Source of the DNA: Streptomyces spiralis
GTDB taxonomy: Bacteria; Actinomycetota; Actinomycetes; Streptomycetales; Streptomycetaceae
Assembly: GCF_014654675.1 (NCBI RefSeq)
Contig: NZ_BNBC01000006.1
Coordinates: forward strand, 186,001 to 250,000
DNA: 64,000 nt
Direction of reading: 5' to 3'
The position numbers and the translations under genes are program-made. This document shows, piece by piece, positions 51,869-61,068 of this stretch. The notes below the pieces were generated by a model, which did not search any database, had not been told where the DNA came from, and worked only from the letters and a program-made list of their open reading frames with translations. The stretch's first letter is position 1, and each line of letters opens with the position of its first letter.

Positions 51869-52204
51869 TCCGCCGCCCCGTTTCCCGATCCCGGTCTGTG
51901 CCCGCTCTGTCTTCCGGCCCTGGGGCCGCACGTCGGCCCGCCGCCCGAACGGACGCGGGGCTCTGTACGTCACCGCGCCCACACGCGCCACTGCCGGGCG
52001 CCGCACGGAACGGTACTCAGAGCCGTCCGCCGGGCACAGCCCCGGCCCGTGGGACGGCCGGACCCGCGCGACGTTTGGTACCACTCTGTCGGCCTTCACC
52101 CGAATGGCACGGGAGCCGTGCACACAGACCCCACACAGCAGACCCTCACGGTCGGGGAGCCCCGGCGCCCGGCCGCTTCCGAGCGGCGCCAGACGGTTCT
52201 TGCT

Positions 52205-52213
52205 TTGTCCACA
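52205..52213 (+). promoter_or_regulatory. DnaA-box 9-mer TTGTCCACA upstream of paaA
   Basis: Exact consensus, 28 bases before the -35 hexamer of the paaA promoter; a variant TTTTCCACA follows at 52228-52236. Confidence 0.45.
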
Positions 52214-52240
52214 GGGCGCTCCCGCGGTTTTCCACAGCGG

Positions 52241-52270
52241 TTGACACTCCGTGGCGGCGAACCGCACCAT
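52241..52270 (+). promoter_or_regulatory. Probable paaA promoter
   Basis: TTGACA (52241-52246) and CACCAT (52265-52270) are 18 bases apart. The -35 is a perfect consensus. The PaaR-like operator lies just downstream, near the expected transcription start. Confidence 0.5.
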
Positions 52271-52282
52271 GGAATCCACCGG

Positions 52283-52296
52283 ACCGAACGATCGGT
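52283..52296. promoter_or_regulatory. PaaR-like operator upstream of paaA
   Basis: ACCGAACGATCGGT, identical (in reverse complement) to the paaH/paaN site. It sits 12 bases after the -10 element and 38 bases before the paaA ATG, suited to blocking initiation. Confidence 0.7.
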
Positions 52297-52334
52297 CGGG
52301 ACATGGCAGAGAAGTCGAGGTCAAGGGGGACCGC

Positions 52335-53419
<1,085 letters not shown>

Positions 53420-53423
<4 letters not shown>

Positions 53424-53707
53424 CGAACACCGACTGGCCCCTGTGGGAGGTCTTCGTGCGCTCCCGGCGCGGGCTCTCCCACACCCACGCCGGCAGCCTG
53501 CACGCCCCGGACGCCGAGATGGCCCTGCGCAACGCCCGCGACCTGTACACGCGACGCGGTGAGGGCGTCTCGATCTGGGTCGTCCCCTCCGCCGCGATCA
53601 CGGCCTCCTCGCCGGACGAGAAGGACCCGTTCTTCGAGCCGGCCGCCGACAAGCCCTACCGGCACCCGACCTTCTACGAGATCCCGGAAGGGGTGGAGCA
53701 CCTGTGA
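53420..53707 (+). CDS. paaB: Phenylacetyl-CoA epoxidase subunit PaaB
   Basis: 95 residues, the family's normal size. [26 protein letters not shown] and [15 protein letters not shown] are characteristic. PaaB bridges PaaAC heterodimers in the epoxidase complex. Overlaps paaA and paaC by four bases each. Confidence 0.95.
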
Positions 53708-54423
53708 CGGCCACCGTCGCCACCACCGCCGCCCTCGCCCTGGGCGACGACGCCCTGGTGCTCTCCCACCGGCTGGGGGAGTGGGCGGGTCACGCGCCCG
53801 TCCTGGAGGAGGAGGTCGCCCTCGCCAACATCGCCCTCGACCTGCTGGGCCAGGCCCGGGTCCTGCTGTCGATGGTCGGCGACGAGGACGAACTGGCGTA
53901 TCTGCGCGAGGAGCGCGCCTTCACCAACCTCCAGCTCGTCGAGCAGCCGAACGGCGACTTCGCGCACACCATCGCCCGCCAGCTGTACTTCTCCACCTAC
54001 CAGCACCTGCTGTACGCGGCGCTGGCCGGCGGTGAGGGCGAGTTCGCCCCGCTCGCCGCCAAGGCGGTCAACGAGGTCGCCTACCACCGCGACCACGCCG
54101 AGCAGTGGACGCTGCGGCTCGGCGACGGCACGGACGTCGGCCACGAGCGGATGCGGCGGGCCTGCGAGGCGCTGTGGCGGTTCACCGGCGAGATGTTCCA
54201 GCCGGTGGCGGGGCTGGACGTCGACTGGGCCGGCCTGGAGGCCGCCTGGCTGGAGTCCGTGGGTGATGTGCTGGAGCGGGCCACTCTGACGCTGCCGGAA
54301 GGTCCCCGGGTCACGGCGTGGTCGGCGGGCGCCGGGCGGCAGGGCGTGCACACCGAGCCGTTCGGGCGGATGCTCGCCGAGATGCAGCACCTGCACCGCA
54401 GCCACCCGGGGGCGTCATGGTGA
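53704..54423 (+). CDS. paaC: Phenylacetyl-CoA epoxidase structural subunit PaaC
   Basis: 239 residues from a GTG overlapping the paaB stop (GTGA). Ferritin-like helical fold related to PaaA but with degenerate iron ligands (LEEEVALANIALDLLGQAR, VNEVAYHRDHAEQW); it is the non-catalytic partner of PaaA. Its last seven bases overlap paaD. Confidence 0.95.
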   Translation: MTATVATTAALALGDDALVLSHRLGEWAGHAPVLEEEVALANIALDLLGQARVLLSMVGDEDELAYLREERAFTNLQLVEQPNGDFAHTIARQLYFSTYQHLLYAALAGGEGEFAPLAAKAVNEVAYHRDHAEQWTLRLGDGTDVGHERMRRACEALWRFTGEMFQPVAGLDVDWAGLEAAWLESVGDVLERATLTLPEGPRVTAWSAGAGRQGVHTEPFGRMLAEMQHLHRSHPGASW

Positions 54424-55013
54424 CCGCGACGACCACGCTGGAGGCGGAGCTGCTGCGGCTCGCGGGCTCCGTGCCCGACCCCGAGCTGCCCGTGCTCACC
54501 CTTCACGAGCTGGGCGTGGTCCGCGCGGTGCATCTGCACGGCGCGGACGCGGTCGAGGTCGAGCTGACCCCGACCTACACCGGCTGCCCGGCCGTCGAGG
54601 CGATGTCGCTCGACATAGAGCGGGTGCTGCGCGAGCACGGCATGCGGGAGGTCACCGTCCGAAAGGTGCTCTCGCCGGCCTGGTCGACGGACGACATCAC
54701 GGCCGAAGGGCGGCGCAAGCTGCGGGAGTTCGGCATAGCGCCGCCGCGCGTACGGACGGCCTCGGGACCCGTCCCCGTGGAGCTCGGTCCCACCCACACC
54801 CGCCCCCACACGGACCCCGCGGTCAACGGCTCCCCCGTCGCTCCCACTGCTCCTGCCGCTCCCACTGCTTGCGACCCTGCCGACGCCGTCCGCTGCCCGC
54901 ACTGCGGATCGGCCGACACCGAGCTGCTCAGCCGGTTCTCCTCCACCGCCTGCAAGGCGCTGCGGCGCTGCCTGGCCTGCCGGGAACCGTTCGACCACTT
55001 CAAGGAGGTGTGA
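54417..55013 (+). CDS. paaD: PaaD, MIP18/zinc-ribbon assembly protein of the epoxidase
   Basis: 198 residues from ATG at 54417, inside the end of paaC. MIP18-like domain (VPDPELPVLTLHELGVVRAV, TPTYTGCPAVE) followed by a Pro/Thr/Ala linker and a C-terminal zinc ribbon (CPHC...CLAC). PaaD is needed for the epoxidase, probably in Fe-S maturation of PaaE. Confidence 0.94.
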   Translation: MVTATTTLEAELLRLAGSVPDPELPVLTLHELGVVRAVHLHGADAVEVELTPTYTGCPAVEAMSLDIERVLREHGMREVTVRKVLSPAWSTDDITAEGRRKLREFGIAPPRVRTASGPVPVELGPTHTRPHTDPAVNGSPVAPTAPAAPTACDPADAVRCPHCGSADTELLSRFSSTACKALRRCLACREPFDHFKEV

Positions 55014-56077
55014 TGGCCCGGTTCCACCCACTGCGCGTGACGGCCGTCGACCGGCTCACCGACGACTCCGTGGCCCTCACCTTCGCGGTGCCGCCGGAGC
55101 TGCGGGCGGAGTACCGGCACGCGCCGGGCCAGCACCTCGCCCTTCGGCGGGTGGCCGACGGGGCCGACATCAGGCGGACGTACTCGATCTGCTCACCGGC
55201 ACCGGACCCCGACGGAGAGGGGCCGCGCGCGCTGCGGGTCGGGGTGCGGCTGGTGGAGGGCGGGGCGTTCTCCGCGTACGCGCTGAAGGAGATCAACGTC
55301 GGGGACGAGCTGGAGGTGATGACCCCGGCGGGCCGCTTCACGCTGCGTCCGGCGCCCGGTCTGTACGCGGCCGTCGTCGGCGGCAGCGGCATCACGCCGG
55401 TGCTGTCCATGGCCGCCACCCTGCTGGCCCGCGAACCGTCGGCCCGCTTCTGCCTGATACGCAGCGACCGGACCAGCGCCTCGACGATGTTCCTGGAGGA
55501 GGTCGCCGACCTGAAGGACCGCCACCCCGAGCGGCTGCAGCTGGTGACGGTGCTCTCGCGGGAGGAGCAGCAGGCCGGATTGCCGTCCGGGCGGCTCGAC
55601 GAGGAGCGGCTCACGGGGCTGCTTCCGGCGCTGCTGCCGGTGCCCGAGGTGGCCGGGTGGTTCCTGTGCGGGCCGTACGGGCTGGTCCAGGGGGCCGAGC
55701 GGGCCCTGCGGGGACTCGGGGTCACCCGGGACCGGATCCACCAGGAGATCTTCCACGTGGACGCCGGTACGGCGACCCGCCCGGCATCCGCGGCACCGGC
55801 GCACAGCACGGTCACCGTCCGGCTCGACGGCCGTGGCGGGACGTGGCCGGTCCAGGACGGGGAGACGCTGCTCGAGACGGTGCTGCGCAACCGTCCCGAC
55901 GCGCCGTACGCCTGCAAGGGCGGAGTGTGCGGGACGTGCCGCGCCTTCCTGGTGGCGGGCGAGGTCCGCATGGACCGCAACTTCGCGCTGGAACCGGAGG
56001 AGACGGAGGCGGGTTACGTGCTGGCGTGCCAGTCGCACCCGGCGACCGAGAAGGTGGAGCTGGACTTCGACCGCTGA
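55013..56077 (+). CDS. paaE: PaaE, FAD/2Fe-2S reductase of the epoxidase
   Basis: 354 residues from ATG at 55013, one base shared with the paaD stop; AAGGAGG seven bases before. Domain order: FAD-binding (RRTYSICS), NAD-binding (AAVVGGSGITPVLSMAATLL, FLCGPYG) and a C-terminal plant-type ferredoxin (YACKGGVCGTCRAFLVAG with a fourth Cys in VLACQSHP). It passes electrons from NAD(P)H to PaaA. Confidence 0.96.
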   Translation: MARFHPLRVTAVDRLTDDSVALTFAVPPELRAEYRHAPGQHLALRRVADGADIRRTYSICSPAPDPDGEGPRALRVGVRLVEGGAFSAYALKEINVGDELEVMTPAGRFTLRPAPGLYAAVVGGSGITPVLSMAATLLAREPSARFCLIRSDRTSASTMFLEEVADLKDRHPERLQLVTVLSREEQQAGLPSGRLDEERLTGLLPALLPVPEVAGWFLCGPYGLVQGAERALRGLGVTRDRIHQEIFHVDAGTATRPASAAPAHSTVTVRLDGRGGTWPVQDGETLLETVLRNRPDAPYACKGGVCGTCRAFLVAGEVRMDRNFALEPEETEAGYVLACQSHPATEKVELDFDR

Positions 56078-56097
56078 GCACAGCCGAGGTCACAGTA

Positions 56098-56158
56098 CGT
56101 GGCTCACGGCACGCGGCTCACGGCACGTAGCTCAGCGCGCGTGGCTCACAGCACGTGG
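56098..56158. repeat. 14-bp tandem repeat between paaE and rhodanese gene
   Basis: Four units of cgtggctcacggca with one to five changes (56098, 56112, 56126, 56140) plus a partial fifth. The last unit includes the rhodanese stop codon (56146-56148). No hairpin terminator is visible for paaE. Confidence 0.8.
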
Positions 56159-56493
56159 CCGGGCTTGCCCTCGTCGGTCACGACGGGGCGGCCCGCTGCG
56201 GCCCACACCTGCATGCCGCCGTCGACGTTCACCGCGTCGATGCCCTGCTGGACCAGGTACATCGCGACCTGGGCCGAACGGCCGCCGGAGCGGCAGATCA
56301 CGTTGATCCGCCCGTCCTGCGGCGCCGCCTGCGTCAGCTCGCCGTAGCGGGCCACGAACTCGCTGATGGGGATGTGCAGGGCCCCCTCGGCATGGCCCGC
56401 CTGCCACTCGTCGTCCTCGCGGACGTCCAGCAGGAAGTCGCTGTCCTTGAGGTCCTGGACCTCGACCGTGGGTACACCAGCTCCGAAATGCAT
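56146..56493 (-). CDS. Single-domain rhodanese-like sulfurtransferase
   Basis: 115 residues. Rhodanese fold (VEVQDLKDSDFLLDVREDDEW) with the active-site Cys67 in VICRSGGRSAQ, so probably catalytically competent. It would move sulfane sulfur between donors and acceptors such as thiosulfate and cyanide or protein thiols. TAGCGT is followed by six bases and the ATG, suggesting a leaderless transcript. Confidence 0.9.
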   Translation of the reverse strand: MHFGAGVPTVEVQDLKDSDFLLDVREDDEWQAGHAEGALHIPISEFVARYGELTQAAPQDGRINVICRSGGRSAQVAMYLVQQGIDAVNVDGGMQVWAAAGRPVVTDEGKPGHVL

Positions 56494-56590
56494 GCTCCGA
56501 CGCTACCCGAAGCGGGACAGCGGGCGGATCGCCACCGGGTGCGGGCCCGTCACCGGGCAGGTCCGGGGCCGGCCGACGCCGGTCAGTGCG

Positions 56591-57439
56591 TCAGGCCCCG
56601 CCCCGCAGCTCCACCAGTTCCGCCTCGCGTTTCGCCACGTCGTCGCGCAGCTGTGCGGCGATCTCGTCGAGGAGGCCGTCGGGATCGTCGGGGGCGAGCC
56701 GGAGCATCCCGGCGATCGCGCTGTCCTCCAGCTGCTTGGCGACGAGCGTGAGGATCTCCTTGCGCTCGGCGAGCCACTCCAGGCGGGCGTAGAGCTCCTC
56801 GCTGCGGCTGGGGCGCTGCTCGGCGGGCCGGGGACCGGCGGCCCACTCCTCGGCCAGCCCGCGCAGCTCGTCCGCGTCGCCACGGGCGTACGCGGCGTTG
56901 ACCCGGGTGATGAACTCCTCGCGCCGCTTGCGCTCGCCGTCCTCCTGCGCGAGGTCGGGGTGAGCCTTGCGGACCAGCTCCCGATAGAGGCTGCGGGCCT
57001 CCTCGCTCGGGCGGACCCGCTGCGGGGGCCGCACCGGCTGGTCGGTGAGCATCGCGACGGCCTCGGGGAACAGCCCGTCGCCGTCCATCCAGCCGTGCAG
57101 CAGCTCCTCGACGCCGGGGATCGGCTGCAGCCGGGCCCGCGCCTCCTGTGCCCGGCGTACGTCCTCGGGGTCACCGGTGCGCGCGGCCCGGGCCTCGGCG
57201 ATCTGCGCGTCCAGCTCGTCCAGGCGGGCGTAGAGCGGGCCGAGCCGCTGCTCGTGCAGCCGGGAGAAGTTCTCGACCTCCACCCGGAAGGTCTCCACCG
57301 CGATCTCGTACTCGATGAGCGCCTGCTCGGCGGCCCGCACGGCCCGCTCCAACCGCTCCTCGGGCCGCGCCGCGGCACCCTGTGACCTCGCCGGATCCGC
57401 TCCGGCGACGTCACCCTGCTCAGGTTCCGGGGTCGTCAC
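56591..57439 (-). CDS. J-domain (DnaJ-like) protein with coiled coil
   Basis: 282 residues from a GTG at 57439. An N-terminal charged region predicted to form a long coiled coil (about 25-105, ERLERAVRAAEQALIEYEIAVE) precedes a J-like domain with the HPD tripeptide in VRKAHPDLAQEDG (about 175-215) and a further charged helical C-terminus. HPD is required to stimulate Hsp70 ATPase. There is no Gly/Phe or zinc domain, so it is a specialised J protein. TACGCT six bases before the GTG suggests a leaderless mRNA. Confidence 0.82.
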   Translation of the reverse strand: MTTPEPEQGDVAGADPARSQGAAARPEERLERAVRAAEQALIEYEIAVETFRVEVENFSRLHEQRLGPLYARLDELDAQIAEARAARTGDPEDVRRAQEARARLQPIPGVEELLHGWMDGDGLFPEAVAMLTDQPVRPPQRVRPSEEARSLYRELVRKAHPDLAQEDGERKRREEFITRVNAAYARGDADELRGLAEEWAAGPRPAEQRPSRSEELYARLEWLAERKEILTLVAKQLEDSAIAGMLRLAPDDPDGLLDEIAAQLRDDVAKREAELVELRGGA

Positions 57440-57584
57440 CCGACCAGCGTAGCGCCGCGCCGACCGGGGCCGGACAGACGGCCGACACCGCCCACGCCGC
57501 CGAAGCCACTCACACCACCCACACCGCCGGGAACCGGACCGGTCCTCCGTCGCACCCGGCGGGCTCGTCACGCCCCCGGCGGGC

Positions 57585-59024
57585 TCACACCCCCGCCTCG
57601 GCCGCGATCCGACCCGCCCGCACCGCCGCCACCAGGTCCGCGTGGTCCGCCTCGGTGCGGTCGGCGTAGGCGACGGCGAAGGTGGCCATGGCCTCGTCCA
57701 GCTCCTCGTTCTTGCCGCAGTAACCGGCGATCAGCCGGGGGTCGGCGCTGTGGGCGTGGGCGCGGGCCAGGAGCGCGCCGGTCATCCGGGCGTAGTCGTC
57801 GATCTGGTCGGCGGGAAGGGCGGCCGGGTCGACGCTGCCTTTGCGGTTGCGGAACTGCCGTACCTGGAACGGCCGTCCAGCCACGGACGTCCAGCCCAGC
57901 AGGATGTCGCTGACCACCTGCATCCGCTTCTGCCCGAGCACCACCCGGCGGCCCTCGTGGTCCACCTCCGGCGCCGCGAAACCTGCGGTCACCAGGTGCG
58001 GCACCAGCGCCGACGGCCGGGCCTCCTTCACCTGCAGCACCAGCGGCTCACCGCGGTGGTCCAGCAGCAGCACGACGTACGACCGCGTTCCCACGCTGCC
58101 CGTGCCGACCACCCGGAACGCGACGTCGTGCACCGCGTGGCGGGCCAGCAGCGGAAGCCGGTCCTCCGAGAGCGTGGTCAGGTAGTGCTCCAGCGACGCC
58201 GCCACCTCCATCGCCTCCGCGTCGGTCACCCGCCGCAGCACCGGCGGGGCGTCCACGAAGCGGCGCCCGCCGTCGTCCGTCCGCTCCGTCGACCGGGCGG
58301 CGAAGCGGCCGCTGGTGTTGGCCCGCGCCTTCTCCGAGACCCGCTCCAGCGTGCCGAGCAGGTCGTGGGCGTCGGTGTGGGAGACGAGTTCCTCGTCGGC
58401 GATGGCGTTCCAGGCGTCCAGGACCGGGAGCCGGGCCAGCAGCCGCATGGTGCGCCGGTAGGCGCCCACCGCGTCCTGGGCGGCCGCCCGGCAGCTGTTC
58501 TCGTCGCAGCCGGCCTCCCGGCCCGCGAGCACCAGGGAGGCGGCGAGCCGCTTGAGGTCCCACTCCCAGGGCCCGTGGACGGTCTCGTCGAAGTCGTTCA
58601 GGTCGATCACCAGGCCGCCGCGGGCGTCCGCGTACAGGCCGAAGTTGGCCGCGTGCGCGTCACCGCAGATCTGGGCTCCGACGCCGGTGATGGGGGTGCG
58701 CGCGAGGTCGTACGCCATCAGGCCCGCCGAGCCGCGCAGGAACGCGAACGGCGTCGCCGCCATCCTGCCGACCCGGATCGGCGTCAGCTCGGGGATACGG
58801 CCCTGGTTGGACTCCTCGACGGCCGTGAGCGCGTCCGGCCGGCCGGCGTCCGCCTCGAACGCGGCGTGCGCGGAGCGCGGGACGCTCCCCCGCAGCGCCT
58901 TGCCCTCCGCCTTCGGCGAGCCCTCGACGGGCCACCGCGCGAACCCGGACACCACCGGCACCCGCCCCACACGCCCGGCGGTCGCGCCACCAGCCGCATC
59001 CGTCCCCACCGTGAGCTCGGTCAT
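57585..59024 (-). CDS. DUF2252 (kinase-fold-like) protein
   Basis: 479 residues from ATG at 59024 with ggagggg upstream. Family features: RIGRM-like ELTPIRVGRMAATPFAFLRG, CGDAHAANFGLY (resembling an HGD-type catalytic loop), DLNDFDETVHGPWEWDLKRL and QVRQFRNRKGSVD. The CGDxHxxN and DFD segments look like the catalytic loop of APH-like kinases, but no activity is established for the family. Confidence 0.85.
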   Translation of the reverse strand: MTELTVGTDAAGGATAGRVGRVPVVSGFARWPVEGSPKAEGKALRGSVPRSAHAAFEADAGRPDALTAVEESNQGRIPELTPIRVGRMAATPFAFLRGSAGLMAYDLARTPITGVGAQICGDAHAANFGLYADARGGLVIDLNDFDETVHGPWEWDLKRLAASLVLAGREAGCDENSCRAAAQDAVGAYRRTMRLLARLPVLDAWNAIADEELVSHTDAHDLLGTLERVSEKARANTSGRFAARSTERTDDGGRRFVDAPPVLRRVTDAEAMEVAASLEHYLTTLSEDRLPLLARHAVHDVAFRVVGTGSVGTRSYVVLLLDHRGEPLVLQVKEARPSALVPHLVTAGFAAPEVDHEGRRVVLGQKRMQVVSDILLGWTSVAGRPFQVRQFRNRKGSVDPAALPADQIDDYARMTGALLARAHAHSADPRLIAGYCGKNEELDEAMATFAVAYADRTEADHADLVAAVRAGRIAAEAGV

Positions 59025-59337
59025 CCCGACCGCCCCTCCCCGTCCGGACCTCGTCCGGACCCCGTCCGGTTCACGTCGACGAGCCAGACCGTACAGCCGG
59101 GCCCACCGCGGGTGACACCGGGACGGCCTCCTCCTGGGGCGGCCATAACGCCGCGCAGGGGGTCCGGCCGGTATCTCCACGGCCGTCACCAGCGTGATTA
59201 CAGTCGACCAGGATCACAGCACTCCCCGCGCTCACAGCGCTCACAGCGATCACACCGGGAATCAACGTCACACCGTCATGCACGTCCCGTCCTTCTTCCC
59301 CCGTTCTTCCCCCGTTCGAGGAGACCGAGGAACCGCC
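59025..59337. other. 313-base divergent region upstream of the dioxygenase gene
   Basis: No gene visible. A TACAGT hexamer (59199-59204) is a possible -10, and three 9-base near-repeats of cgctcacag lie at about 59229-59255. Nothing else recognised. Confidence 0.5.
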
Positions 59338-60258
59338 ATGACACCCACTCCACCCGACCACCCCGGTCCCGTCCCCAGCCCAGGCCCCGGGTCCGGGCCC
59401 GGCTCCCCCACCGGCCCGGCCCCCGGCCCAGGCCCCGGATCAGTCCCCGGCTCCGGCCGTCCGATCAGCCGCAAGAGCCTGCTCAAGGCGGCCGTCGCCG
59501 CCGGCGCCGCCCTTCCGCTGCTCACCGGCACCGTGGCGCTCGCCCGGGACTCCGCAGGCCGGGGACGGTCCCTTCCGCCCACGCCCACCTGCGACGACGG
59601 CGACAGCCCCACCCACGACCAGATCAAGGGCCCCTACTTCAAGCCGGACTCCCCGCTGCGCACCGATCTGGTGACGCCGGGCACCACGGGCACCCCGCTC
59701 ACCGTCAGCGGCTACGTCTTCGGGCGCGACTGCGTCCCGCTGCCGGGGGTGCTCCTCGACTTCTGGCAGGCCGACGACGCCGGCGCCTACGACATGGCCG
59801 GGTACACCCTGCGAGGTCACCAGGTCACGGACTCCACCGGGGCGTACTCGCTGAGCACGATCGTGCCGGGCCTCTACCCGGGCCGGACCCGGCACATCCA
59901 CGTCAAGGCCCAGGCCCCCGGGCAGCCGGTGCTGACCACCCAGCTGTACTTCCCCGGCGAGCCGCGCAACGCCACCGACACCCTCTTCGACGCGACGCTG
60001 CTGATGAACGTCCGCGGGGCTGGCGGCGGCAAGGAGGGCACCTTCGACTTCGTCCTGGACGTCGAGGGCACGCCCGGCCCGGGCGACCCGACGGACCCGC
60101 CCACCGATCCGCCCGGCGGCACCTGGGCACCCGGCCACGCCTACGGCCCGGGCGACCGGGTGACCTACGGCGGAGTCGCCTACCGATGTGTCCAGGCCCA
60201 CACGTCCATGACCGGCTGGGAGCCGCCCAGTGTCCCCGCCCTGTGGGCCCGCGAATGA
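59338..60258 (+). CDS. Secreted intradiol dioxygenase fused to a carbohydrate-binding module
   Basis: 306 residues. A Pro/Gly-rich N-terminus (1-40) precedes a Tat-like signal (ISRKSLLKAAVAAGAALP, with Arg-Lys instead of Arg-Arg). The intradiol dioxygenase beta-sandwich covers about 85-235, with iron ligands expected at Tyr151, Tyr180, His186 and His188 (YPGRTRHIHVK). A Pro/Asp/Gly linker (about 243-260) leads to a C-terminal CBM5/12-like domain (WAPGHAYGPGDRVTYGGVAYRCVQAH). This matches, from memory, a secreted Streptomyces dioxygenase that cleaves lignin-derived catechols. Such an enzyme would act outside the cell on plant biomass. Confidence 0.88.
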   Translation: MTPTPPDHPGPVPSPGPGSGPGSPTGPAPGPGPGSVPGSGRPISRKSLLKAAVAAGAALPLLTGTVALARDSAGRGRSLPPTPTCDDGDSPTHDQIKGPYFKPDSPLRTDLVTPGTTGTPLTVSGYVFGRDCVPLPGVLLDFWQADDAGAYDMAGYTLRGHQVTDSTGAYSLSTIVPGLYPGRTRHIHVKAQAPGQPVLTTQLYFPGEPRNATDTLFDATLLMNVRGAGGGKEGTFDFVLDVEGTPGPGDPTDPPTDPPGGTWAPGHAYGPGDRVTYGGVAYRCVQAHTSMTGWEPPSVPALWARE

Positions 60259-60361
60259 CCTTCGCCGCCTGAGACCTTCCTCACAGGTGAAACAGGTGAA
60301 CAGGCGAACAGGAAGCGTGCCCGGGCAACGCCAAAGCCTGCCCCGCTTGTCCGGGCAACGC

Positions 60362-60396
60362 GAAAGCCCCGCAGGTCCGAGACCTGCGGGGCTTTC
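60362..60396. terminator. Terminator between dioxygenase gene and tRNA-Leu
   Basis: A perfect 16-base inverted repeat (60362-60377 and 60381-60396) with a 3-base loop lies directly 3' of the tRNA on the minus strand and also after the dioxygenase gene. A 15-18-base direct repeat (ccgggcaacgc-aaagcc) precedes and overlaps its left arm. Confidence 0.8.
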
Positions 60397-60401
60397 AGCC
60401 G

Positions 60402-60485
60402 TGCGCGAGGGGGGAGTTGAACCCCCACGCCCTTGCGGGCACTGGAACCTGAATCCAGCGCGTCTGCCTATTCCGCCACCCGCGC
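60402..60485 (-). tRNA. tRNA-Leu (anticodon CAG)
   Basis: 84 nucleotides without encoded CCA. Acceptor stem GCGCGGG pairs with CTCGCGC (one G-T pair). The D arm begins TGGCGGAATAGGCAGACGC. The anticodon stem-loop CTGGA-TTCAGGT-TCCAG gives anticodon CAG, which reads the very common CTG codon. A class II long variable arm (GTGCCCGCAAGGGCGT) and T loop GGTTCAACTCC complete it. Confidence 0.95.
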
Positions 60486-61068
60486 ATTGGGTGTGTCTTC
60501 CGGCTCCGTTCCCTTCGTTTCGGGCCCGGCGCCTTCCGACACCCAGAACATTAGCACGTCGTCCGGGGTGGGTTCACATCCCTTTCCCCGGGGCAGGCGC
60601 ACCCACAAGCGCCAGCACCGACGGCCTCCGGCCGTCCCGCCCGGCCTCTCCCGAAGCCCGCCCGCGACGTCCCCCGATGTCCCCCGAACTCCCCCCGATG
60701 TCCTCCGCGACGCCCCCTCCCGGAAGTCCCCGCCCCCCGGATGCCCCCGCTCCGTATCAACCTGTGCCTGTTCACGTATCAACCTCGTACCGGTCCCGCC
60801 CGTCTCCCCAGGAGCCGGACAGGCCGCACCCTCGGGTGCGGGACACTGGTCTACGGCCGCCTCTACGATCCTGGGCAGACGTACACAGCGACGTACAAGG
60901 AGTGTCGACAACCGTCGACGGGGCCGACAGGGGGAACCAGCCGATTTACCGGCGCGTGGATACGATCAGTAAGCAGTACCAGGTAAGCAGTACGCATCAG
61001 CACGACCGCAAGACCCACAAGCACGACGGCAAGACCCGCAGCGACGGCCACGACGGAGGAGGTGCCCC
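60486..61068. other. 583-base intergenic region between tRNA-Leu and fhaA
   Basis: No gene visible. It contains two 11-base direct repeats cgtatcaacct (60753 and 60775, exactly 22 bases apart), two gtaagcagtac repeats (60969 and 60983, 14 bases apart), and TACGAT hexamers at 60864 and 60961 that could be -10 elements for fhaA. The long leader suggests that the fhaA-pstP operon is subject to complex control. Confidence 0.6.

Larger units (their letters stand above)
51869..52334. other. 466-base divergent region between DUF5819 operon and paaA
   Basis: No gene is visible. The right part holds a DnaA-box 9-mer (52205-52213), a TTTTCCACA variant (52228-52236), a promoter and a PaaR-like operator. 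The left part would carry the DUF5819 promoter, which I cannot pinpoint. Confidence 0.65.

Noticed and set aside
60402..60485. tRNA-Leu as an integration site of a mobile element
   Set aside because: No integrase gene, no duplicated tRNA 3' end and no change in base composition nearby.
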